Origin: a virus
DNA: 64,000 nucleotides
Reading direction: 5' to 3' (one strand)
Virus record (IMG/VR): IMGVR_UViG_3300020391_000290
Coordinates: 62,001 to 126,000 of that record
Under the pieces are notes generated by a model, which had not been told where the DNA came from, searched no databases, and was given only the letters and a program-made list of their open reading frames with translations. Position numbers and translations under genes: made by a program. This document shows positions 34,139 to 41,767 of this stretch, one piece after another (position 1 is the first letter of the stretch; each line of letters starts with the position of its first letter).

Positions 34139-35425
34139 CTATTTAGCCTCATCATAATATGCATAATTTCCAAAGGGTGGCTTTATATCCTCACTACCAT
34201 GTATTACAAATACTGTATCACAGTAATCTGGATCACCCCAACTATCCCAAGGATAACCATCTGTAAACATGATAAATCTCTCAGGTTGTATTTCATTTTC
34301 TTTCATAAACTTCCAATTTGCATCGAAGTCTGTGCCACCTCCTCCACTTATAGCATAAGTTTCAAACTCATCTATGTTTTGAGGAGTAAATTCTTGATAG
34401 TTGTAACACTGAGTATCAAAGCACCAAACTTTCACTTTAAAGTCTGTAAATTGTTCCATAATACCACGAACTTCACTAAGCATTTCTTTACCCATTGTAT
34501 CACTAATACTACCGCTCATATCTAATGCAAGGGCGATATCAATTGTATCTTCTGGAGTTTGTCCAGGTAAAGCAACGTCACTAAAGTAACCTTTTTTACT
34601 TCTAGCCATAAAACTGTAGTCACCTTTTTGTGTGCTTTGAATGCTCATGTTAAGTAATTCTTGCCAAGGCATTTTAGGCTCTGTAAGGTCTTTAATAATA
34701 CGTTTAACGTTTGCAGGCATTTCTCCTGCACCAGCACCTGAAGCACTTTGCAGTAAACTTTCTTTAATCTGGTCACGTATTTCTTGCTTTTGTTCTTTAG
34801 TATACTTAGGCTTACTCTTACTTACTAAGTTACCATTTGCATCTTCTTCTGGTTGACCACCACCAGTACCGTCACCTTCTTCATCCAAGTGTTCGTCTAG
34901 TAGTTGATTGACAAGGTCTTCTATATCTATTTTATCTGCGTTCTCATATAATTCATCATATACTTCTTCCATGCTATAACCTTCATACCTAGGATCATAT
35001 AGTGCAGGAACTGTAGTGATAAAAGTACCAATACGGTTTATTTTAAGATCTCTATTTACACAATAATCTGCGGCAATATTAGCTAGTTGAGGATTGTGTT
35101 TATTTTGTTTACTTCTGCCCAAATGCTCGTATACGTTATGTAATACTTCATGTCCAAACAAAAAGATATGTTCACCTGGTCTAAGCATATTAATAAATTT
35201 ACTATTGTAATAGAAGTACTTTCCATCTGTAGCCGCAGTAGGCAACCAAGCATCTGCATTTACTAGCGGAAGTCTTGTAGCCATTGTACCAAACCAACTT
35301 GTTTTTAGTAGCATTTTTACACGGGCGGTTGTAAGAGCTTCACGTGCTTGTAAATCTTCTTCTTTTACAGTTTCGAAACCTACTGGCAGTTCAATATTTT
35401 TAGTATTTGCAGTGCCTTTGTCCAA
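34139..35425 (-). CDS. VWA-domain protein with metallopeptidase-like N-domain (DUF2201 type)
   Basis: A 428-residue protein. The N-terminal domain has GHEVLHNVYEH (zinc-type HExxH at residues 92-96) and AADYCVNRDLK. A Gly/Asp-rich linker follows (about 180-200). The C-terminal von Willebrand A domain has a MIDAS site, DMSGSIS, at 302-308, plus SGGGGTDF and FTDGYPW. This is the DUF2201 family, which usually pairs with a MoxR-type AAA+ ATPase; such an ATPase is encoded at 37448-38557. The start is TTG with AGGAGAG upstream, behind its own sigma70-like promoter. Likely a chaperone or metal/cofactor-insertion system; target unknown. Confidence 0.8.
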   Translation of the reverse strand: MDKGTANTKNIELPVGFETVKEEDLQAREALTTARVKMLLKTSWFGTMATRLPLVNADAWLPTAATDGKYFYYNSKFINMLRPGEHIFLFGHEVLHNVYEHLGRSKQNKHNPQLANIAADYCVNRDLKINRIGTFITTVPALYDPRYEGYSMEEVYDELYENADKIDIEDLVNQLLDEHLDEEGDGTGGGQPEEDANGNLVSKSKPKYTKEQKQEIRDQIKESLLQSASGAGAGEMPANVKRIIKDLTEPKMPWQELLNMSIQSTQKGDYSFMARSKKGYFSDVALPGQTPEDTIDIALALDMSGSISDTMGKEMLSEVRGIMEQFTDFKVKVWCFDTQCYNYQEFTPQNIDEFETYAISGGGGTDFDANWKFMKENEIQPERFIMFTDGYPWDSWGDPDYCDTVFVIHGSEDIKPPFGNYAYYDEAK

Positions 35426-35455
35426 TATATCTCTCCTAATTGCTAACTATAATTT

Positions 35456-35483
35456 ATAATAACATCATTAGTATATATGTCAA
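35456..35483 (-). promoter_or_regulatory. sigma70-type promoter with extended -10
   Basis: TTGACA (35483-35478), 16 bases, TATTAT (35461-35456), with TGT directly before the -10. The -35 begins one base after the stop codon of the HNH gene. It directs transcription into the VWA gene. The same architecture recurs at 38590, 39017 and 51461. Confidence 0.65.
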
Positions 35484-35484
35484 C

Positions 35485-35943
35485 CTAATCTCTATCATTT
35501 TTATTACCTAAATAGTCTTTTTCCTTATAGGATTTTATCATGTGGCAACGGCAACATAATGTATTAATATTGTCTTTACTATTGCTACCACCTTTACTTT
35601 TTAAGTGTATATGGTCACCATGCATTACGCCACGTGCTACTCTAACTTGATGATAAGGATCTTCAATTTCTTGTATGCTAGGATCTTCACGTGGATCATA
35701 ACCACACGAATTACATTCCCAACCTCTATAAAATGTATGAGGTCTAGTTGGTTTACCCATACCGCCATATTCTACACATTCAAGTTGATGTTCTCTACAA
35801 AGTATATTAGAACCTGGGCCATCGAATATACTAACGCCATTGTTACAATCTTCTAACATACAAACAGGAGACCTACGATACTGTTCTTTCAGTATCGCAG
35901 GACTTTTCATTTTGTCCTTATTTGGATCTCTAAACTTAGGCAT
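35485..35943 (-). CDS. HNH endonuclease
   Basis: A 152-residue protein from ATG 35943 (MPKFRDPNKDK); the longer frame upstream overlaps the ParB-like gene and is not preferred. Two CxxC pairs form a zinc scaffold (ECNSCG and CCRC). The HNH core is MHGDHIHLKSKGGSNSKDN then INTLCCRCH, with DH, the central Asn and the final His all present. It may be a free-standing homing-type or packaging-type nuclease. It sits inside the MoxR-ParB-VWA block. Confidence 0.8.
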   Translation of the reverse strand: MPKFRDPNKDKMKSPAILKEQYRRSPVCMLEDCNNGVSIFDGPGSNILCREHQLECVEYGGMGKPTRPHTFYRGWECNSCGYDPREDPSIQEIEDPYHQVRVARGVMHGDHIHLKSKGGSNSKDNINTLCCRCHMIKSYKEKDYLGNKNDRD

Positions 35944-37105
35944 TATCCCACAAGTCCTCTTGGGAAACTGTAAAGCCATTGTTTGGAGCATACTTTGGAG
36001 TTTTAAGTTTTGTAGACTTATTCATTTGTGCTATAAGGAAAGGAACACCTGTTCTCATTTCTGTAGTAAATCCTTTAAGTCCAAATTCTGCATAACTTTC
36101 TGGATTAGCATGTTTATACCAACGTTTATATGAATCTCTAACTTTATCCCAAAAAACACCATCTTCGCCAAAGTTTGCATCGAAAAAATCTTTAGTGAAT
36201 GCAACCATATCAAGTAGGTATTCGTTGTCTACTTTAATCTTTTGCTCATAACATAAATTAAAGTATTCATATAACTGCCTTGCCTCCTTAGCACGAACTG
36301 GTCTACTTTGATTTAAGTATGCCCAATATTGACAAAACATTCTAGTAACCTCAGGATGTTTTCTAGTTTTTAGAGTTTTACTCATTAGTGTATCAGCTAA
36401 CAGTGTAAATGCGCCTGGTTGATCTTCGTCGCCAAATTTTGCATGTGTAGCAAATAATCCTGCATCACGTAAATAGTCATTTTTTGTTGCAGTATCAATC
36501 CAGTCTGGATAATCAGCACCATCTACTTTTACACCATATACCATTTGTTTATAGGTATCAATAAAGTCTAGTGTTTCTTTTGCAACACCGTTAAGTAAAA
36601 TAAAGTTACGTCTAATTTCTAACTTTTGTTGTGAATTATATACAACTACAGGAACCATTGTACTTGCAGCTCTTTCACCAAATACTTTTGTAAGTATTAT
36701 ATATAGTGCAATAATAGTATGCTGACCATCCCAAGCAATATAATTATCAGGTCTATTTGGGTCCTTGTAAACTTGTATAGCCATTACCATACTTTCACTA
36801 AAGTTAGTTAGAATACCTAGAATATGACGCATGTTAAGTTCACGTTGCATAGTCTCATCTATTAAGATAGAATTCATACTTACTTGTATAGATTTACATA
36901 TATTGATATCTGTGAATTTTTTCCAACCACGTATTGCTTTGTAGTCGCTACAGTTTCTACGTTTAAATTCATCAACTACTGCTTCTAGTTGGGAACGAAA
37001 GAAAGGTGCTTTTATAATAGCCTTTTCTAATCTTTCTTGAAGTGTTACAAAGTTACTTTCTGCAACTTCGTATAGGTCGTTTATCTTCTGTGCTTGAGTC
37101 TTCAT
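35936..37105 (-). CDS. ParB/Srx-like (DGQHR-type) protein
   Basis: A 389-residue protein. Near residue 125 the motif NYIAWDGQHTIIALYIIL matches the D-G-x-H-R/T ParB/sulfiredoxin fold found in DGQHR and DndB-like proteins. It is preceded by VSMNSILIDETMQREL, where family members have the first conserved strand. The rest is helical: ILLNGVAKETLDFIDTYKQMV, then a C-terminal domain. Such proteins bind or hydrolyse nucleotides or act on DNA. It lies between the HNH gene and the MoxR gene, and a GGAG site precedes the ATG. Function is uncertain. Confidence 0.6.
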   Translation of the reverse strand: MKTQAQKINDLYEVAESNFVTLQERLEKAIIKAPFFRSQLEAVVDEFKRRNCSDYKAIRGWKKFTDINICKSIQVSMNSILIDETMQRELNMRHILGILTNFSESMVMAIQVYKDPNRPDNYIAWDGQHTIIALYIILTKVFGERAASTMVPVVVYNSQQKLEIRRNFILLNGVAKETLDFIDTYKQMVYGVKVDGADYPDWIDTATKNDYLRDAGLFATHAKFGDEDQPGAFTLLADTLMSKTLKTRKHPEVTRMFCQYWAYLNQSRPVRAKEARQLYEYFNLCYEQKIKVDNEYLLDMVAFTKDFFDANFGEDGVFWDKVRDSYKRWYKHANPESYAEFGLKGFTTEMRTGVPFLIAQMNKSTKLKTPKYAPNNGFTVSQEDLWDNA

Positions 37106-37148
37106 TTTTATCTCCTAACGGGCATACTCGCCCTCGATTAAAGTTAAG

Positions 37149-37445
37149 TTAAAATGCTCCCTTCTGCTTAGGAACGTAATTGTATACAGGAAATTCTGCA
37201 TACTTAGCACGGCGTTTGCCGCTTTCACTAAGTGGGTGGTGCATACCAACACACTTACCGTTATCTAAAACAACAAAATATTTGACATCCTTTTCAGGGC
37301 CTGGCCATCTACGATTACCAAGTCCTATTTCGGTAATCATATTTTTAGCATATTTTCTTGCTTCAAATTCTCTATTTTTATATTTTGGCATATTCCACCA
37401 TATGCCAAAATCATCTTCAAGTGTTTGCTTTTTACGATATAACAT
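37149..37445 (-). CDS. Hypothetical phage protein
   Basis: A 98-residue basic protein with DDFGIWWNMPKYKNREFEARKYAK and a second half, VKYFVVLDNGKCVGMHHPLSESGKRR, split by a GPEKD turn. It looks like a small alpha/beta domain. It sits between the MoxR ATPase and the ParB-like gene on the same transcript and may be part of that system. No family recognised. Confidence 0.65.
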   Translation of the reverse strand: MLYRKKQTLEDDFGIWWNMPKYKNREFEARKYAKNMITEIGLGNRRWPGPEKDVKYFVVLDNGKCVGMHHPLSESGKRRAKYAEFPVYNYVPKQKGAF

Positions 37446-37447
37446 TA

Positions 37448-38557
37448 TTAGTCCTCATTACTTGCGGCTACGTATTTTCCAAACCTATTATAAAACTCAT
37501 CAAAGTTTTTTAGTTTATCTGGTTGAAAAGGAAGATTGTACTGGTTAATTGCAACTCTACAACCCATAACAGTCATCTCCGTTGGAAAGAAATCCATCAT
37601 AAACCTAAAGAAGTTATCTGCAAGTTTGTGCCAAGCATTAGTATCTTCTTTACCAATAGTCTCAAACGTACTCTGTAATTCATAACACATACCAATTGTA
37701 AGTGCATACTGAGCAGATATTTCTTTTACTCTACACTCTTTTACTTTACCTGCAAGTATATCTGCTGGAAGAGGAAGATCTTTAGCATACTTTCTATGTG
37801 TCATAAACTTTACTGCAATACCTTCTCCTACAGTACCAGCGACTAAGTCTGTAAGCTCTGCATCTGACATATCATTATCTTCACAAAATTGACTTACAAA
37901 ACTCCAACTTCTAGGAGTAGCAAAAGCATGTCCACTTGCTCTTGGATCAAAGTCAAATAAATCAGCCTTAGCAAACGAAATGTAACCAACCACATCTTCA
38001 TGTATTTTATTAGTTACTGCCCAATCTAACCAAGCATCAAAGTCTGCTCTGATTTCAACGTGTACAAATCTATTTGCTAACGGAGTAGGCATTCTATAAG
38101 TAACACCTTTATCGGATTCTCTATTACCTGCCGCAACCAATTTTACGTTTTTAGGTAACACATATTGACCAACTTTTTTGTTTAGTATCAACTGATATAA
38201 AGCAGCCTGTACACTCTGTGCTGCACTATTCAACTCATCAAATAATATAACAATGTTATCATATTCTGCGGCTTCTTTTTCAGTTGGGAAATCTACAGGA
38301 GGTAACCAAACCATCCTATTATTTGCTAAGTCCGGAGCAGGAAAACCTCTAACGTCTGTAGGGTCTAATAGTGCTGCTCTAATATCAATTAGTTTAGCAT
38401 TGCCTAATTCACCACTGTCAACAATATATTGACACATCTCAGACTTACCAACACCGGGAGGACCCCAAATAAAAACTGGTCTGTCTTTTTTAATTGCTTT
38501 AGTAACTCTGCTAACTGCTTCTTTTACTGTAATAGTTCTACTGTCTACTGCGGTCAT
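37448..38557 (-). CDS. MoxR-type AAA+ ATPase
   Basis: A 369-residue AAA+ protein. Walker A is GPPGVGKS at 32-39, and Walker B is IVILFDEL at 102-109. The sensor region is KLVAAGNRESDKG, followed by MPTPLANRFVHVEI, which carries the arginine finger. This is the MoxR/RavA-like clade, and it partners with VWA proteins such as the one at 34139-35425. The complex would remodel proteins or aid cofactor insertion. It is the first gene behind the promoter at 38590-38617. Confidence 0.85.
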   Translation of the reverse strand: MTAVDSRTITVKEAVSRVTKAIKKDRPVFIWGPPGVGKSEMCQYIVDSGELGNAKLIDIRAALLDPTDVRGFPAPDLANNRMVWLPPVDFPTEKEAAEYDNIVILFDELNSAAQSVQAALYQLILNKKVGQYVLPKNVKLVAAGNRESDKGVTYRMPTPLANRFVHVEIRADFDAWLDWAVTNKIHEDVVGYISFAKADLFDFDPRASGHAFATPRSWSFVSQFCEDNDMSDAELTDLVAGTVGEGIAVKFMTHRKYAKDLPLPADILAGKVKECRVKEISAQYALTIGMCYELQSTFETIGKEDTNAWHKLADNFFRFMMDFFPTEMTVMGCRVAINQYNLPFQPDKLKNFDEFYNRFGKYVAASNED

Positions 38558-38589
38558 ACTCGACTCTCCTTTTGTTTAACTATAACTTT

Positions 38590-38617
38590 ATAATAACACC
38601 ATTTTGCTTAGTGTCAA
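38590..38617 (-). promoter_or_regulatory. sigma70-type promoter with extended -10
   Basis: TTGACA (38617-38612), 16 bases, TATTAT (38595-38590), preceded by TGT. The -35 begins one base after the TAG of the small gene at 38619-38756. It drives the MoxR block. Confidence 0.65.
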
Positions 38618-38618
38618 C

Positions 38619-38756
38619 CTATTCTTTATATTTTCCTGTTTTTACTTTACAACCTAAATTAATATAGTTGTTTCTTAGGAAAATAACTTGTCTTGGTTTT
38701 AGGTATTCCCAAACCATAAGTTCTTTATTTGGCATTGCAATTTCTAACCAATACAT
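38619..38756 (-). CDS. Small hypothetical protein (45 aa)
   Basis: A 45-codon frame reading MYWLEIAMPNKELMVWEY, then LKPRQVIFLRNNYINLGCKV, ending KTGKYKE. Its ATG overlaps the region right after the stop of the preceding gene (TAGTATG), so translation would be coupled; no strong ribosome site is present. It fills a gap of 140 bases exactly up to the next promoter. Coding is plausible from fit and composition; no homologue is recognised. Confidence 0.5.
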   Translation of the reverse strand: MYWLEIAMPNKELMVWEYLKPRQVIFLRNNYINLGCKVKTGKYKE

Positions 38757-38757
38757 A

Positions 38758-38988
38758 CTATGCTACTAACTTCATATTAATCTTAGGGTCAAAACGTGCA
38801 ATTTGTATTCCTATAACTTTATTAGCATTAGCAATATTTGCATATTTTTTATTCAATACATTTTTTACTGCAAATTCATGTGCGCCACATATTGTTGCAA
38901 ATGGCATTGGACTATCGCTTTTAGGATTACACCAGACTTGTTGCACTGTACAATTTTTTAATTTTATTAAACACTTTACCATAAACAT
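38758..38988 (-). CDS. Hypothetical small protein
   Basis: A 76-residue protein starting MFMVKCLIKLKNCTV; a second ATG two codons in is equally good. It has four Cys (KCLIKLKNC, QVWCNP, TICGAH) and a helix, AVKNVLNKKYANIANANKVIG. It is the first gene behind the promoter at 39017-39044, about 25 bases downstream of the expected start. The Cys spacing may reflect a metal site or disulfides. Unknown function. Confidence 0.6.
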   Translation of the reverse strand: MFMVKCLIKLKNCTVQQVWCNPKSDSPMPFATICGAHEFAVKNVLNKKYANIANANKVIGIQIARFDPKINMKLVA

Positions 38989-39016
38989 TTTACTATCCTA
39001 TTTCTAATTATTCTTT

Positions 39017-39044
39017 ATAGTAACATGTATTAGAGATGTGTCAA
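39017..39044 (-). promoter_or_regulatory. sigma70-type promoter with extended -10
   Basis: TTGACA (39044-39039), 16 bases, TACTAT (39022-39017), preceded by TGT. It lies immediately downstream of the terminator at 39057-39088, so the two separate transcription units. Confidence 0.65.
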
Positions 39045-39056
39045 CCTATTCAAGTC

Positions 39057-39088
39057 AAAAAAAACCGCCTAGTTATTACAACTAGACG
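39057..39088 (-). terminator. Rho-independent terminator
   Basis: On the minus strand, CGTCTAGTT (39088-39080), a 5-base loop, and AACTAGGCG (39074-39066) pair over all nine positions with one U-G wobble. One G and eight U residues follow (39064-39057). It ends the transcript of the small genes upstream (40774-39137), and a new promoter begins 13 bases later. Confidence 0.85.
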
Positions 39089-39136
39089 AACATGTTGGCG
39101 CCTTATCCCAACTTGCGAATTCTTATATAGTTTTAT

Positions 39137-39394
39137 TTATTCAATTCGTTGATCTATTGTATAAAACATGGTAAATTTAAAATAGTCTTTTGGTTCATGG
39201 AATCTTATATCCACCCCTAAAATACTCCATCTAATGCTCCATCGATTACTTGGTTCTCCAAATGTTTCTTTCATCCAATCAAGAAATTCTCTTTTTTGTT
39301 TAGGAGATTCTGTTCTAACACCTGCAGTCACAATCCATTTCCAATGACTATCAGATAATTCTCTAGAACCCCAATTATGAAATTTTGTGAGCAT
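39137..39394 (-). CDS. Hypothetical protein
   Basis: An 85-residue protein rich in Trp: MLTKFHNWGSRELSDSHWKW, then RTESPKQKREFLDWMKETFGEPSNRWSIRW over the middle and FTMFYTIDQRIE at the end. The alternation suggests a small mixed fold. It overlaps the upstream gene by 20 bases and is the last gene before the terminator. No family recognised. Confidence 0.6.
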   Translation of the reverse strand: MLTKFHNWGSRELSDSHWKWIVTAGVRTESPKQKREFLDWMKETFGEPSNRWSIRWSILGVDIRFHEPKDYFKFTMFYTIDQRIE

Positions 39395-39749
39395 TAATAA
39401 ACTTTTTGAAATCGTTGTTATACATTGTTAATGTAAAATATGTTTTTTTATCGAACAAAACAATACTCTTTATAATGTTTCTTACTATCTTAATATAATA
39501 CGGTGTTTTAATGTATTTGTCAAGATCCAAAAGGAATCCTGGTGTATTTTGGACGTCTTCTAGTTTTATTTCAAAATATTCTAATTCTAATGTATCTATA
39601 CAATGTATACAACCCTGTTGGGTCAATCTAAATCCGCCATCTCTTCTTTGATTTTGCCACCATACTATGTATGCTTCATTGAATTGTATTTTGTGTCCAT
39701 CTGGATCATTTTCTTTAAATGCAATAGTATATTGATCTTTAGTTCGCAT
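39375..39749 (-). CDS. Hypothetical protein
   Basis: A 124-residue protein with QYTIAFKENDPDGHKIQFN and AYIVWWQNQRRDGGFRLTQQG near the N-terminus, then YEIKL-like beta strands, DKYIKTPYYIKI and FDKKTYFTLTMYNNDFKK. The layout suggests an alpha/beta fold. The ATG overlaps the previous stop. No function recognised. Confidence 0.6.
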   Translation of the reverse strand: MRTKDQYTIAFKENDPDGHKIQFNEAYIVWWQNQRRDGGFRLTQQGCIHCIDTLELEYFEIKLEDVQNTPGFLLDLDKYIKTPYYIKIVRNIIKSIVLFDKKTYFTLTMYNNDFKKFINAHKIS

Positions 39750-39750
39750 A

Positions 39751-40038
39751 TTAAGGATAAATTTGTGTGCCTTTATCTAAAACAACAACTGTAAATTGAT
39801 CTGTACTAAATTGTTTGTTTAGTTTTTTTGCTAAATTTATAGCATGTCCTGGATTGCTAAAAGAAACCTTTTTATATTTAGGTCCGGGATAGCTTATTAG
39901 CATATTAAATGTTTTTAAATTTATTGGCTTTTTTTCGTAGTACACCGCCCAGATACCTTGACTTGCTAAAACTTGCTCAGTCTTATAGGTCTCTTTCTCA
40001 ACTTTTTCTAAAATTACAGTGGGTTTAGGTCTACTCAT
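39751..40038 (-). CDS. Hypothetical protein
   Basis: A 95-residue protein from ATG 40038 (MSRPKPTVILEKVEK), which has an AAGTGAG ribosome site; a GTG four codons upstream is the alternative. Segments QGIWAVYYEKKPINLKTF and KVSFSNPGHAINLAKKLNK suggest an alternating alpha/beta fold. It follows a 15-bp conserved intergenic motif that includes TATAAT. Confidence 0.6.
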   Translation of the reverse strand: MSRPKPTVILEKVEKETYKTEQVLASQGIWAVYYEKKPINLKTFNMLISYPGPKYKKVSFSNPGHAINLAKKLNKQFSTDQFTVVVLDKGTQIYP

Positions 40039-40053
40039 TTCTGTTCTCACTTA

Positions 40054-40068
40054 ATTATATGCTACTAT
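40054..40068 (-). repeat. 15-bp intergenic motif, copy 2 (possible promoter -10)
   Basis: Exact copy of 33712-33726: ATAGTAGCATATAAT on the minus strand. Here the TATAAT would place a start about 10 bases before the ribosome site of the gene at 40038. A shorter form, TAGTAGCATA, lies just before the ATG at 38756. Confidence 0.55.
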
Positions 40069-40101
40069 TATTTAGCCAGAAATGTACGTAGTTAATGATT
40101 T

Positions 40102-40314
40102 TTAAAACGTATCTCCGTCTAGCTCGACCTCTATTACGTTGTTTTGTTTATCTTGTAATTGTATAATTTTATCTTGTAACTGTGTAATGTATTCTAGCAT
40201 TCTGGTGTACTCGTTTGCAATAGATCTAGCATCATTATTAGACACAGTGTAGTTTTCTTTCCTTAAATTAATACAACCATGTGCAAATTTATCTAACATA
40301 GGAAATTTAGGCAT
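40102..40314 (-). CDS. Small coiled-coil protein
   Basis: A 70-residue protein beginning MPKFPMLDKFAHGCINLRKEN. A C-terminal helix, ARSIANEYTRMLEYITQL then QDKIIQLQDKQNN, has heptad-like spacing of hydrophobics and so probably forms a coiled coil. It overlaps the upstream gene by 8 bases. Unknown role. Confidence 0.6.
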   Translation of the reverse strand: MPKFPMLDKFAHGCINLRKENYTVSNNDARSIANEYTRMLEYITQLQDKIIQLQDKQNNVIEVELDGDTF

Positions 40315-40774
40315 TTGCTCTTCTTAGTGTTTCTTGCATTTCCATTTTTGTTTTAAATGGTCCATCATAAGTATATCGACTTAGTGTAATAAGTTTAGGA
40401 CAATAACTAGGACTATGACTTCCATCCTCCCAATGCACAACATAATATCCTGCACAAAAGAAACTTTGACTATCATTTGTCTTTGTATATAGAGGAAGTT
40501 TACGTTTTAAATCATATATAGGATTGTAAGGTTTAGTTTTACAATCATATCCATGTACTTCGAATGTTTGCTTATCTTGTTTTACAATTTCTTTTCCGGT
40601 AAAATCTACTTTTACTTTTTTTTGAAGTTCAGATAACTTTGTAAATGTTTGGTTTTGTTTTCCAACTGTAAGTGTTACACCATTTTCATTACTACGTATA
40701 GTGCCTACCTTTTGTCCATTATCTTCAAGTATCCAAAACTTATCTTGTAATACAGGTTTAGCTACAAATTGCAT
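40307..40774 (-). CDS. Hypothetical protein
   Basis: A 155-residue protein from ATG 40774, chosen for its strong GGAGGAG ribosome site; the longer frame runs inside the nuclease gene. It has an N-terminal beta-rich domain (QFVAKPVLQDKFWILEDNGQ; GVTLTVGKQNQTF) and a C-terminal HEDG-like segment, FFCAGYYVVHWEDGSHSPSYC, with paired Cys. It overlaps the 5' nuclease gene by 17 bases. Related proteins are conserved in T4-like marine phages next to replication genes, to my recollection; function unknown. Confidence 0.65.
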   Translation of the reverse strand: MQFVAKPVLQDKFWILEDNGQKVGTIRSNENGVTLTVGKQNQTFTKLSELQKKVKVDFTGKEIVKQDKQTFEVHGYDCKTKPYNPIYDLKRKLPLYTKTNDSQSFFCAGYYVVHWEDGSHSPSYCPKLITLSRYTYDGPFKTKMEMQETLRRANA

Positions 40775-41765
40775 TATGCTCCTCCGGGTAATTTTTCTGT
40801 AATAATTCTGCAAATTGTGTAGCATTTTCTGCGATACGTTGCATATCCCATTTGCCACAGAATTTCATAAAATGTGCACCTACCATAGAGCGATTTTTAG
40901 CTTGTAAATGTTTATCTATCATTTCATCTACATAGTCACGTATTTCTATAGGTTGTGCAGTAAGATCGACTAGTGTAACGTTACGTTCATAGTCATCTAA
41001 TACTCTATGTTCTTCACCGTTATGATCTATCCAACGTTGTAACATAAGATTGTTCCAATTAAAACCTTTAGTATCTTTATCAGCATAGGCTTCTATAAGT
41101 CCTACTTTTTTAGCACTTCCTTTTTCTCTAACCCCGGGATATGCACTAAAAACATTATCAGTAGGATCTCCTCGCATACACTTTTTAAACAATTGATAGT
41201 CTGGAGTAACAGGTATCTTATGTTGTTTAGTTTTTTTATCTATAACAGGCTTACCTTTGTCATCATATACACCATCTAGTCTAATTGTTTCTTTCGTAAT
41301 ACCGTTATATTGATGTACTTTATCTGTAAGTAATTGTACAAAATCAGTATCACTACTAACGATTACATGTTCATCTGTAGGGTGTTTAGCAATAAAACGT
41401 GCAATGATATCATCTGCTTCTGCTATAGGGCATTTTATAGTACTACAATTTGTACGTTCATTCATAAACTTTAAGAAGTCATCATATGCTTCAAAAAATG
41501 CAGTATCTTCTTCTACTTCTTTAGGAGTAAGACTTGCACGTTTATCACTACGATTCTTTTTATATGGAGTGTAAAAGTCTTTACGCCAACTACGTCCTTC
41601 TAGTGCAAATACAACATGATCTGCATTAAATTGTTTGTAACATTTGTTAATTGCATTCAATGTAATATGTATTGCCATACCAACTTTTTCACTTACATCT
41701 CCACGTACTACATGTCTAGCACGAAAGAAAGTATTCATTGTATCTACAAGTAAGTAAGTAGCCAT
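40758..41765 (-). CDS. rnh: 5'-3' exonuclease / RNase H (FEN family)
   Basis: A 335-residue FEN-type nuclease. The N-terminus is YLLVDTMNTFFRARH, with the first metal Asp. FALEGRSWRKDFYTPYKKNR is the substrate Arg/Lys region. AEADDIIARF, SSDTDFVQLL and RGDPTDN carry further metal-binding acids. These match T4 RNase H, which removes RNA primers during lagging-strand synthesis. It has its own sigma70-like promoter inside the 3' end of the upstream gene and a GAGG ribosome site. Exact substrate preference is not predictable. Confidence 0.85.
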   Translation of the reverse strand: MATYLLVDTMNTFFRARHVVRGDVSEKVGMAIHITLNAINKCYKQFNADHVVFALEGRSWRKDFYTPYKKNRSDKRASLTPKEVEEDTAFFEAYDDFLKFMNERTNCSTIKCPIAEADDIIARFIAKHPTDEHVIVSSDTDFVQLLTDKVHQYNGITKETIRLDGVYDDKGKPVIDKKTKQHKIPVTPDYQLFKKCMRGDPTDNVFSAYPGVREKGSAKKVGLIEAYADKDTKGFNWNNLMLQRWIDHNGEEHRVLDDYERNVTLVDLTAQPIEIRDYVDEMIDKHLQAKNRSMVGAHFMKFCGKWDMQRIAENATQFAELLQKNYPEEHNAICS

Positions 41766-41767
41766 TT

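Noticed and set aside
37119-37133. GGGC/GCCC inverted repeat before the ParB-like gene
   Set aside because: A 4-bp stem is too short to call a regulatory hairpin.
39089-39112. Second small hairpin (GTTGG...CCAAC) upstream of the terminator
   Set aside because: Only a 5-bp stem with a 9-base loop and no U-tract; not convincing as a separate element or as part of a tRNA.
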